The notes under the pieces: model-generated
Told to the model about the DNA's origin: nothing
Seen by the model: only the letters and a program-made list of their open reading frames with translations
The model's database searches: none
Shown: in pieces, positions 54,597 through 64,000 of the stretch
Layout of the letters: every line of letters starts with the position of its first letter
Numbering within the stretch: position 1 is the stretch's first letter
Made by a program: the position numbers and the translations under genes
Origin: Chinchilla lanigera
Taxonomy: Eukaryota; Chordata; Mammalia; Rodentia; Chinchillidae
Assembly: GCF_000276665.1 (NCBI RefSeq)
Contig: NW_004955437.1
Location: forward strand, 4,704,802-4,768,801
Reading direction: 5' to 3'
Length of the DNA stretch: 64,000 bases

Positions 54597-55560
54597 AAAA
54601 AGCCACTAGTCACCAAAGGCTACCATAATGAATAATGTAGTTCTAGACTGCTAGTTCCTTGAGAGTAAAAACTATCTTCAATCTCTGCATCCCCTCCGAA
54701 CCCAGGCAATGTAAGAAATAGGAAATAGTCCAAGGATATTTCCATATTTTAGGTTCTTGGAAAAGTGAAGAAGTGAAGACATACTGAAATAAAAATTATG
54801 CTATAGTTTAATGTTTCTCTTGCATTTATGAAGTAGCTTTACTGTTCTGTTCTCAAGATAATTACAGGATTAAAATATTAAATATTGGTGTGTGATGACA
54901 ATATCTAAGAACAGTCATCACACTCAATTAACTTCGTGCTATCAGCTTAGCAAATATAAAAGATACATTAAGACAACAATGAATCCTGCTTTTAAATCTT
55001 CCATGTACTCTCAGTTCGAAGTGTATGTATGGTAACGTACAACACAATCAGCTCGTTAATATGTGAGGTAGAAAGGAGTTTAGAACAAGACATATGACAA
55101 TATGCAGAGAGCTACTCTTTCAAATTCAGGCTTACTGGAAGAAACTATTAGGGGAGATTGTGAGAAAATTGTTGAATGAAGAACTTGGGACTTGATGTTT
55201 TCTATTTATGCTTGTCAACTATTATTTCACCTATCCTCAGAAGGAAAAAAAATCAACATTATTGACATTCTGGGAGTTGTAAAAACATTAACATTTTTTG
55301 AAGATAATTCATTGTTTTAGCTCTTATTTATCTCTTGTACAATTCTGGAAAACTCGCAAGTCATATTATTATCAATAGGGAAGAATATGAAAGCTTTAAC
55401 TCTTGCTTGAAATGAGGGAAAGGGCCAAGGGACAAAATAATCATCATAAGCATATTTATTGTTCATTTTCGCAACTGTTTCCACAAACAACTTGACATGG
55501 CTTGTGTAATCACACACAGAATGTAAGTGATTGTAGATGAATCAAAGTGAGAGAAGACCC

Positions 55561-55664
55561 AAATTTATTTATTTATTTATTTTTTGGTACCGGTGGGTAA
55601 ATTGAACTCAGGACCTTGTGCTTGCCAGGCAGGCACTTGTGTCACTGAGTTATATCCCCAGCAG
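55561..55664 (-). repeat. ID SINE
   Basis: (TTTA)n tail, ggtaccggtgggtaaattg ... gttatatccccagc; agaagacccaaattta duplicated. Confidence 0.9.
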
Positions 55665-55669
55665 AAGAC

Positions 55670-57015
55670 CCAAATTTAAATAGAAAGTTCTGACTGGGGA
55701 ACAAAGTAGAATGTAGATATGCAGCCATGGGTACATGGCTTTCACTCAGAACTTTGCTGCAGCTAAGGTGAAAAGGGAAACACACTCAAAGGAACATCAG
55801 TTACTCAAGGGTAGCCACACATTTCATGGTACAGTACTTGGCTCTGGAAAAGTAAAAATCAGCTTCACAGTAAAGGCAAGGTGGGTTCTGTGGAGCTGTC
55901 CCTTCTAGAACTCCTTAATATAAGCAGAAGCCAAAATAAAAGTCAGGAACCACTCCAGGTAGGGGTGACAGTCAGTGTGGATGAGCTCAGGACCAAATAG
56001 TCACGTATACACCTTCCAGGTGGACTGGCTAGCCAGTAGCTCTCTTTAGGCAGATGCAGAATGTTCAGAATTCAGTTAATGTGATTGGCAGGTGGTAGGG
56101 GCTGACAGGCTTTTGTAGAGTAAGTGACCTCCTTAAGATTGTCACCTTAGTAGGAACATTCCTCCATGTATGACAGGTAGAGGGAGCTCCTGCAGGCAAT
56201 CTAGGATTTTCCTTAAAAATCAACTCTAAGAAAAAAGTATTCAAGACCATCAAATTCTGTCATAAAGGAATGAAATCTTTCAAGTCTTGCTTCTATTTTT
56301 TTTTTTTTTTTTAAGTTCACATTCACTACCAACACTTAGAGATCAAAAGATTTCAACTCTGGCAACCCTGGAAGCTATACCACATCACATGCAAACATTC
56401 TGCTCAGCTGAATATACAGCACTAACTCATGTGCCCAGGCTGTTTGCACTGGAATGTCCTGTTGGAGAATGATGAAGAATTCAAAGAAATCATTAGTTCA
56501 CTCCGACTACAGAAAAATATAAATAGTGCTTTCATGAAATGTCTGGCTTTCAGCAAAGTGAACTGGTCAATCTACCTGGAAGATTTATTTGTAAAACAAA
56601 TCTGGATTTTAGTTACTGGATCTAGGCCAGTATTAGTTGGGAGGATGTGTACTGAGATAATTATTTTAGTTTTGAAACAGACGATCTTGGTCCATTCTTT
56701 GTGACAAATGGTGAGCAACAAGATTAACTATATATTAATGTTCTGATGTATCCAGACAACTATTCTATTAATCTAGGCTTTCAAAGTCATGTAGTAGTTC
56801 TGCTTTTATTAGAGCTGGGATTTTATATTTAACTCATACAATTTAACCTGAAACCAATTCTTACTCAGAATCAAAACATGAGAAATAACAAAGCCTGCAA
56901 ACATTCTTTTAAAAGCAAGGTTCATTTTTTTCTAATTTTAAAAATGTATATTATCAGCAACTCAGAAAATAAGAAAAATTTAATTTTTTTCCAATTATCT
57001 ATTTTGAAAAATTTC
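55670..57015. other. Intergenic, no recognised feature
   Basis: AT-rich sequence. A T-run at ~56297 may mark an old retrocopy end but no source gene was recognised. Confidence 0.35.
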
Positions 57016-57023
57016 AAACCAGC

Positions 57024-57398
57024 TGTTACAGTCTGTATCTTAAATGTCCCCAAAGAACTAGGTCCCATGGCTTGGTACCCAGAATGGTGATATTGGAAGG
57101 TGGTAGAATCTTCACGAGGCAAGGGTGTCTTTAGGTCACTGAGGATGTGTCCTTGAAGGGTACTGTGGGAAACTGGCCCCTTCCTTGTTCTTTTCTTGCT
57201 GCCTGGCCATAAATTGAGTGATTTTGCTCTGCTACATAGTCCTATCATAATGTGCTGCCTTACCACAGGCTTAAAAAAAACAGGTTCAATTGATCATGGA
57301 CTGAAGCCTCCAAAACTGTGAGCCGAGATAAACTTTTTCACTTCATAAGGTGATAATCGCAGATATTTTGTTACAGTGATGGAAAGCTAAGTAACACA
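57024..57398 (+). mobile_element. MaLR-type solo LTR with target duplication
   Basis: Begins TGTTACAG, ends AACACA, and contains the typical gagccgagataaact and gctaagtaacaca motifs of MaLR LTRs. A 5-bp duplication (CCAGC) flanks it at 57019-57023 and 57399-57403. The length of 375 bp fits the class. Confidence 0.8.
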
Positions 57399-57404
57399 CC
57401 AGCA

Positions 57405-59115
57405 AATACAGATATGCAGGCCAATCCACTCAGTTGCAAATGCTGTCAACAAATTTACTCAGAGCTTCTTGGCAGACAATATGAAAAGGGACAGTGAACC
57501 AGTTATGCAATTTATATTGCCTATAAGGAGAAACACATCTGTTACTCAAGAGTAGCCAAATGGCTTAATGTCAACTCTCCTGGTCTTCTTTTTAACCCCA
57601 TGGAAATGGCCCTGGCATATTTCTGCCTGTGCTGGAGGGATCCTGTGCCTTCCTGACATGCAGCAAAGGACAACGCCATGACTTCATTAAACAGAACTGA
57701 TTGCTCCCTCCTCTGTATCCCTGTTTGCAACCCTCATTTCACTTCATAGATTCTATTATAGCATGCAATAATTGTATTATAGTTACAGTACATGTGTACC
57801 TTGCTTTAAAAACATCTATGGCAACTAGTTATATACTTATGCGTTTCTGTCTCCAAACTGGCTTCTTGAATATTATATCACAGACATAGTATTTGGACAG
57901 AGGTTGGTGCACCACACCTTGTCCCTGAGTGCTTCAGGAAATGACCTGAGTAGGATTTTAAGTTGTGCTGTTACAAATAAATGAATCTCATATAAAGTTG
58001 GGGAGATTGTATTTTCTCCCTGATGGATTTCATCTATGCCTAGGGCTTAATTGAACCATTACAGTTAATGTCCTTCAGATCTATTTCATTTTTAAAACAA
58101 CCTTATTCCTCATTCACTGACCTGCATAACTGATGGTTTATCGGACAGTTTCCTTCAAGTGTGTAGGTTTTCTTCAGGACACACTCACAGCACTGTCCTC
58201 AAGAGGGGCCCTAATAAACTGTAATCCTTTTCTAGATAAAGGAGAAAGCAACAGGAAACCAACTATCACCTTTCTTATTAGTGGTTTCTTCCTGTCGTAA
58301 CAAATTACTACAAACTTTGTGATTTAAAGCAATACAGATTTATTATCCTACAGTGTAGAGGTCAGAAGTCCTACTAAATTTCTTTGCCTTTCCCCGCTTC
58401 TAGAAGCTGCGTGTATTCCTCGGATTCCTCTTGAAGGTCGACAGTGTAGCATCTTCAAATCCTTCTGACCTCTGCTTCCATCATCACATCTCCTCCTCTG
58501 ACCCTGACTTCCTGCTGCCAGTCCAGCCAGTAATCCAAGATAATCTCCCCAGATCCTCAGTCACATCTGCAAGGTCTCTTTTGCCATGCAGTGCAACACG
58601 TACAGGGACTAGGGTGTGGTCATTTTATGGACCATTATTCTATGCAACACACCTGAAAAAGTTGGTAGTGGATATTACCCGTGGACAGAGAGTTTCCGAA
58701 TGTTACACGATATAATTAAGTTGGTTTACTCGCTTTATGGCCCCAAATAGGCACCCTGTTTCCACTCCCTGCTCCTAGAGAAGCAGAGAACACCAGGACA
58801 GTTCCCCAAAGACAGGGCAGTTTCTCCTTTTAAATTCACCAATCAAGGAATTACTCCAGCAGGGAATGAGTTGGGTCAGGTGCAGCAAGAAGCCAGGAGT
58901 GAAGGAGCCATTCTGAAGAGAGTAAGTGTCTCCTCAAGAAATAAATGCACATTTGAATTCATCATTACCCACATATTCAGTCATCTCATCTGATAACATA
59001 AGGAATGTTATCATCCTTAGGTAAGCAGGAGTAGTCATCTTAGGTACCTATGGAAAACCCAGACGTATCTTTCTTTCCATCTTGATAAATGTTATTGCTA
59101 TCACTGTTTTACTTA
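57405..59115. other. Intergenic, no recognised feature
   Basis: Includes cttcctgtcgtaacaaattactac (58290-58315), reminiscent of old mammalian repeats. Nothing coding was seen. Confidence 0.35.
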
Positions 59116-59119
59116 CTCA

Positions 59120-59215
59120 TTCACCCTCTACTCATACTAAGGATTCAACCCAGGGCCCTTGCGCTGACCTACAGCCTCAGACCTTTTCAATATTTCACTC
59201 TGAGATAGTCTAAGT
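59120..59215 (-). repeat. Old ID-B1 SINE fragment
   Basis: ctaaggattcaacccagggcc ... ctacagcctcagacc; diverged. Confidence 0.5.
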
Positions 59216-59229
59216 CGTTAAATTGGCCA

Positions 59230-59726
59230 GTGTTGGTAAAGCAGAAATCCTCACCGAAACGCAGCCATTTAGTCCAATGTAGGTGCAGTCATTCTGTTTT
59301 CTGCTGAGGAACTTGGCTAAATCACATGATTTCTTATCAAAGTGAAATTTCTGCGAATGTGCTAAAAACAATTTTGCTACATACAACTGTGCTCGCCACA
59401 AGCTACCCATTATACTATGGCCTTCAGCTGTGCTTATCTTAGCTTTTTTTTTTTTTTTTTCCAGTACCGGGAATCGAACTCACGACCTTGCGCTTGACAG
59501 ACAGGAGCTGTGCTGCTGAGCTAAATCCCCAGACCCTGTCTTAGCTTTTGTAACTCCCACTATAAAAAAGACATCCTATAAAAAAGACAAACTTTTTGTA
59601 ATCAGCGTCTCACACTTTGGAGACGACTCCTCTGGGGGTCCGACAGCGTTAAATAAAATTTCCTTTCTTCTCTCGAGCTCCTGGCTACTGTCGACTGAAT
59701 ATTCCTGCAACGCCCACTGCTCGTCT
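59230..59726 (+). mobile_element. Solo LTR, copy 2
   Basis: Second copy of the LTR at 46.1 kb, same strand, with a TATAAAAAAG repeat (~59570-59585) and AATAAA (~59653). It is split by an ID SINE (59443-59537) flanked by a tcttagctttt duplication. Confidence 0.6.
59443..59537 (-). repeat. ID SINE in solo LTR
   Basis: T-run, ccagtaccgggaatcgaac ... gctaaatccccagaccc. Confidence 0.92.
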
Positions 59727-59884
59727 GCCTCTCTTGGGAGAAAGATTTTACATACCGGATAGGCTTTATAGTCCAAAAAGTACCTTTACATACATTATTT
59801 CTTCTTAGCCTCACAAGTCTCCAGTAGGCAGGACGGGTATTACACTTACACTTGTCTATTTTTAAAATTTTTGTTGTTGTTGTT

Positions 59885-59946
59885 GCGATCCCAGGGCCTT
59901 AGATACGCTAGGCAAGTGCACTACAAGTCAGCTATACCTCCGGCCC
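59885..59946 (-). repeat. Old ID SINE fragment
   Basis: gatcccagggccttagatacg ... gctatacctccggccc. Confidence 0.5.
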
Positions 59947-59999
59947 TGGTTCCACTTACTGAATGAGAGACTGAGTCAGGGAGGATTCAAGCGTTGGCC

Positions 60000-60750
60000 C
60001 ATCACACCTCGCTACCTGGGCGTGAGCCGCGCGCTCGGCCGCTTCGGGTCCCAGTGCCTGCAGAACCTCCTCGTACCTCGCACAACTTGCGACCGAGCCG
60101 CGTCCTACCGGACGAGGACACCGCTCTCTCCACCGGCGCGCCGGACCTTCCCACCCCTAGTGACACGCACCGGTGACGCAACACAGTGACGCGTGGTGAG
60201 GCGCTGACCCGGAGCCAGGTGCCGGCCGGGGGTGGAGCACACCTTGGGGGCCCCGCTGAGGAGGGCCCGCCTGTCAGGCGGGCTGGGAGGAGCCGCAGAA
60301 GCGCCCGGAGGCGATCCCTCAGTCCTAAAGCTGGGGCTCCGCGGGACCGCAGTCCCGGTTGCTAAGTGACGCCAGCGCGCAGAAGCGCGTGCGCGGCCAC
60401 GGCGCTGTGCGTAAAAGCGGACGCGCGCCGCGACGGCGGCGGTGGCGGCGGCGGCGAGGACGGCGGCGACGGCAGAGGCAGAGGGGGCGGTGGCTACGAG
60501 GGGGCAGCGCAGCAAGCGGAAGAGGCATCGGTGCTCGCGGCTAGCTCGCCTAGGAACATCGTTGGGGTGAGTAGCCGGGCCTCGCAGGGGAGGACAGGCC
60601 TGGCCGCACCTGCTGCGCGGGCCCGGGGCGCGGGGACGCGCGCCCTCTCCGTACCCGCGCGCGCTGCTCCACGCCCCTCTGCCGTTTTTTCCGGGGGCGG
60701 GGAAGGAGCATGGACGGGGGCTGACGAGGGTCAATTCCTTGGCCCCGGCG
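60000..60750 (+). promoter_or_regulatory. BTBD9: CpG island, probable BTBD9 promoter
   Basis: Very high G+C and CpG density, no TATA box, several GC-rich boxes and TGACGCAA/TGACGCGT motifs near 60174-60195. In mammals the next gene downstream of GLO1 on the same strand is BTBD9, which begins with a non-coding exon. The island is where its start should be. The gene name comes from synteny, not from coding sequence. Confidence 0.6.
60400..60566 (+). other. BTBD9: Candidate BTBD9 5' non-coding exon 1
   Basis: Sequence inside the CpG island ending at a strong donor, GTTGGG|GTGAGT (60566/60567). It includes a CGG/GGC-rich tract (60430-60475). The 5' end is a guess. No BTBD9 coding exon is visible in the remaining 3.4 kb, which would be intron 1. 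Confidence 0.45.
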
Positions 60751-60759
60751 CCCTGGGAA

Positions 60760-63250
60760 GTGGTAGTGAGGGGCTGGAGGAGACTCGTAGTTCTGGAAGG
60801 TGGTTGTGTACGCGCACGCGCGTGTGTGTAGAGTGGTGTTTTGGGGTGGGTCTGCCAGGCTCCCAAACGGACAAGTTCCTGCCCTGAGGCGCGGTTGCCA
60901 GAGACGACTGGAGGCAGAGTCCAGGACCCCGCAATGCCTTAGGGTGCGAGGGACTCCGGGGATCGTCAGAGCCCCAGCCCTGTCCAGTCACCGAGTAGGA
61001 GTCGGTTGTTATGGAGAGAGTTGTGAATCAGTGCCTGCGTGCGCATCAGACACACCCATGACCTGGGGAAGGCGACCTGTCAGGGTAGACGCTACCTGTT
61101 GCCTGGTTTCCAGCCTCACGTGTCTGTCCTTGTGCTGCATGTTATTTCATCAGTGGAGTTACAGATTTTGAGGCTAAGGGGCTGATATCCGTCCTCACTC
61201 GTTAATCCCTCAGAAACAAATCTGCGGCTACATTTTGCAGAACCTTTTATACTTTGGTCGTTATTAAGGCCGAGGAAGTTTGGAAACATTTTTTATTTTT
61301 TTCCTAAAAGCAGAATGGGCTTGCTTTTTACCAGACAGAGAATACATATTCTGGTCAACGTGTGAGGTGATTTGGAGAAGCCAAAGTATAAAGGTGAGGC
61401 AGATCGTGAGCCCAGAGCTCTCTTTAGTATGTGGGCCCCGCTCACGGGTAGGTGTTGTGGTTATCATTGGAAGGAGTCACTTTTTTCCTGAGTTGATGAT
61501 AACTAAGGCAATGCCTAGAACTGGTAAAAAGACTGAACTGAAATTTAATCATGCTTTGGGCGAGAAGATTTAGGAAAATAACTTCAAAGCTTTTATCAAG
61601 ATCTGAAGTTTTCTGATTCCGTCTCGTAACTGAGGATCTATAATGTATGTTTCGTGAGCTTGTTACATGTTGAAACCTGTAAACCTTGCTCTGTAACTCT
61701 TAAGAGTACCCAGAATTCAAAAACTCTGGACTGTAATATCTTTTAGGACAGGAATTGCTTCTGTTTTCTTCCTTGCCATGTCTCCTAACACCTGAAAATG
61801 TGCTTGCCACAGAATAAGCACCCAGTAGATACGTGTTGTGTTTCACACTGGGCATAATTGGTGTATCATTGTATACAAAGCATTTAGTTCTGCCCCTCAC
61901 CTGTTTAATACACGTGCCCTCTCCAGTGTTACACTATATGTGGGAGGAGGAGTATGAGGTTACAAATAACATAGAAAGGTTACAAATAACGTACAAAGAC
62001 TTGGCTTTTTTCATTTAAGAGCAGACTAGCCAGGAGAAGAAAGCATATATATATAGATAGATAGATATGTATATATCTATATATATATACACACACATAT
62101 ATATGAAATCAAATGAGATACTACTGTAAACAAGTGTTATATGAAGACTGTAAATGCAGTACACAGTAGTTTGAGTTAGGGAACTCCGGAACAGGTAAGA
62201 TTTGAACTGGTCTTTGAAGGAGATGTAAAATTAGAAAAGATGTAAGAAATTATGTGCTGAAAGTTAATGTGAATTGGTCATCTAGGGAGTATAGTGAGAC
62301 ATATGACTGGAGCAGAAGGTCAGTGATACATAAATATGAGATAAAGTTTAACATGGTATGAAGGGAAATTGTTAAAGGCTAAGGGAGACTTAGCAACATC
62401 TTAGTTATCACAGGATAAGCCTGCTGACAAGATGGGATGGAGATTGTTAGAATAGTTTTAAACAACAGTGAGTGTTGTTATTTTTACTTAAGGACTATTT
62501 TGTTCAAACCGGGATCAAGTAGGTATGTTGCATATTTTGATTGCAGTTACTAATTGCGATAAATGCCTCATGAGTGTGTATGTACCATAGTCAACAGCAC
62601 ATATCTCATCTTCTGAAATTTATTTGATGGGTGTAGTTCCTTCTGTTGAAAATTTACTGAAATGACATATATTTCAGTAAATAGATGTGCTTTCTTGTCC
62701 TGTCCAGTCTGCTGTCAGAGGAAAAAAGCCAAGTCTTCTATGTTTTTTATAACCTTACAACCTCACAAAGTATCATCTAGCCATACTCAGTGACACAGTT
62801 TTGCCTGGGATTATCTCTCATAGTGATCTTTGAGTTTTGCAGTTACTGCTGATTCTGTATAAAATAAAATGTTAGTTGGGAAAGAAATCTTTCTGAAGGA
62901 TATTGACAAGAACTGACAAAATGATTTGACAGGTAAAGACACTGCTGCTGAATATTGAGCTATTTATAACATCTTTTGTAGTAGGAAAATTCTTTTGAGT
63001 GGTATGTAAACTTAAGGTTGAATTGCTAACGAAGGTGTGTAGAGTTGCACAGCAAATGTTGCATTATTAAACAACTCAGCAAATATTCATCGGGTGCTGG
63101 CTGGACTAGCCATTCGTTGCGTGCTGTGCAAACAGATGAATAAAATAAGTGCCCATCAGGGGATAAACCACTAGACATGTTGTGATAAATTGTGCTAGGG
63201 AAATAGATAACTTTGGCTGGAGAAAAAAAATGATAGTCAAGAAAGCTTTG
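60760..63250. other. Presumed BTBD9 intron 1, 5' part
   Basis: G+C falls steadily away from the CpG island. No exon, repeat (apart from the 62040 microsatellite) or conserved frame was recognised. Confidence 0.4.
62040..62106. repeat. (TA/GATA)n microsatellite
   Basis: atatatag, gatagata and tatatacaca runs in the presumed BTBD9 intron 1. Confidence 0.85.
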
Positions 63251-63252
63251 AA

Positions 63253-63415
63253 TAGCTAGGTATGGTGGCATACACCTGTAATCCCAGCACTTAGGGGAAA
63301 ATTCGAGACCAGCCTGGGCTATAAAGTGAGGTCAAAGCCAGCCTGAACTACATAGCTAGACCCTGTCTCAAAAAGACAAAAAAAACAAATCCAAAAAACA
63401 AACAAACAAAAATTT
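63253..63415 (+). repeat. B1-like SINE
   Basis: agctaggtatggtggcataca ... gaccctgtctcaaaaagac. Confidence 0.88.
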
Positions 63416-63844
63416 TGAAGTGAAGAAGATGGAGTTTCACCCTGAAGGTTAAGTAAAATTTTGCCACATGTAAAGGAGAAGACAGCATTCCAACCAGAGG
63501 TGACAGCACAAACAGTGTTATTAAGGATTAAAACTGAATTTTTTTTGGAAATGTCTTGAGTTGTTTCCTGTACGGTTGATGCATAACAGTAGTGGTGAGA
63601 CAGGAAATGTGTTCTTGGAGCCAAATTATGAGAGTGTCTTCTACTCCACTGAAAAAGTGTAGCTCCTCTTCCCTCCATTTAATTGGCAATGGAGAGCCAT
63701 GGAAAGTAGAATAACCAGATCACAAAGTTAATTGACAGTTTATGTGCAGACTGCATTAGAGTGGAGGGGCAGGGAGATCAATTAGAATGTAGCTGAGAGA
63801 TGTTAGGCCAAAGGACAGTGGAAATGGATAGTTTGTAGAGACAT

Positions 63845-63947
63845 TTTATTTTATTTATTTTATATTTTTTGGTACTGGGAATCGAACTCAGGACCTTGTG
63901 CTTGCCAGGCAGGTGCTTGTGCCACTGAGCTATATCCCAGACCCTGT
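63845..63947 (-). repeat. ID SINE
   Basis: (TTTA) tail, ttggtactgggaatcgaac ... gctatatcccagaccc; gtagagacattttattt duplicated. Confidence 0.9.
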
Positions 63948-64000
63948 AGAGACATTTTATTTTTTTTTTTTATTTTTTTATTTTTTTAAATTTTTTATTT

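Noticed and set aside
60105..60866. 253-codon minus-strand and 173-codon plus-strand open frames
   Set aside because: Overlapping long frames on both strands are expected in a CpG island where stop codons are rare. No protein is recognisable.

Overview
The window is vertebrate nuclear DNA, almost certainly from a rodent. Short coding exons are separated by kilobase introns with GT/AG borders, there are CpG-rich promoters, and the rest is packed with SINEs. The dominant SINE is a young tRNA-derived ID-type element with about 40 copies on both strands, many with clear target-site duplications. It occurs alongside B1-like monomers and fused ID/B1 (B4-like) elements and MaLR-type LTRs, which is a rodent repeat set. 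The ID consensus here ends in GGTACCGG plus an A-rich tail. It does not look like the mouse/rat or squirrel versions I know; a non-murid rodent, perhaps Castorimorpha, is my guess and not a demonstrated fact.

Three conserved neighbours are present in the order known from mammals (DNAH8 - GLO1 - BTBD9; human 6p21.2). (1) Positions 3.8-13.4 kb hold the first four recognised coding exons of the axonemal dynein heavy chain gene DNAH8 on the minus strand; the gene runs off the left edge. A GC-rich block at 16.85-17.0 kb with a strong minus-strand splice donor may be a 5' non-coding exon. (2) GLO1 (glyoxalase I) lies complete on the plus strand, with six coding exons at 24008-44293 encoding 185 aa. 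All four metal ligands are conserved, and a CpG/CCAAT/ZNF143-type promoter lies just upstream. (3) At 60.0-60.75 kb a CpG island with a plus-strand donor at 60566/60567 is where the first, non-coding exon of BTBD9 is expected; the rest of the window would be its intron 1.

Retroposed and viral material fills introns and spacers. There is an SKA2 processed pseudogene (20.26-21.05 kb, minus) and an HNRNPA3 processed pseudogene in GLO1 intron 3 (30.67-32.13 kb, plus). A 6.9-kb class I endogenous retrovirus copy sits in GLO1 intron 5 (35.01-41.88 kb, minus). Its structure (R-U5 at one end, U3-R-poly(A) at the other, 11-bp target duplication at a TTTT/AAAA site) says it was inserted by LINE machinery from an RNA and not by retroviral integration. 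Two shorter relatives of the same gag-containing family lie at 32.31-33.08 kb (interrupted by a 510-base run of N) and 50.60-51.66 kb. The second is flanked by an unusually long direct repeat of about 140 bp.

No bacterial-type systems, CRISPR arrays or functional RNA genes were seen. The most unusual structures are the LINE-processed retrovirus copy, its relative with very long flanking repeats, and a 3'-truncated, tail-less ID SINE with perfect target duplications at 26.08 kb.
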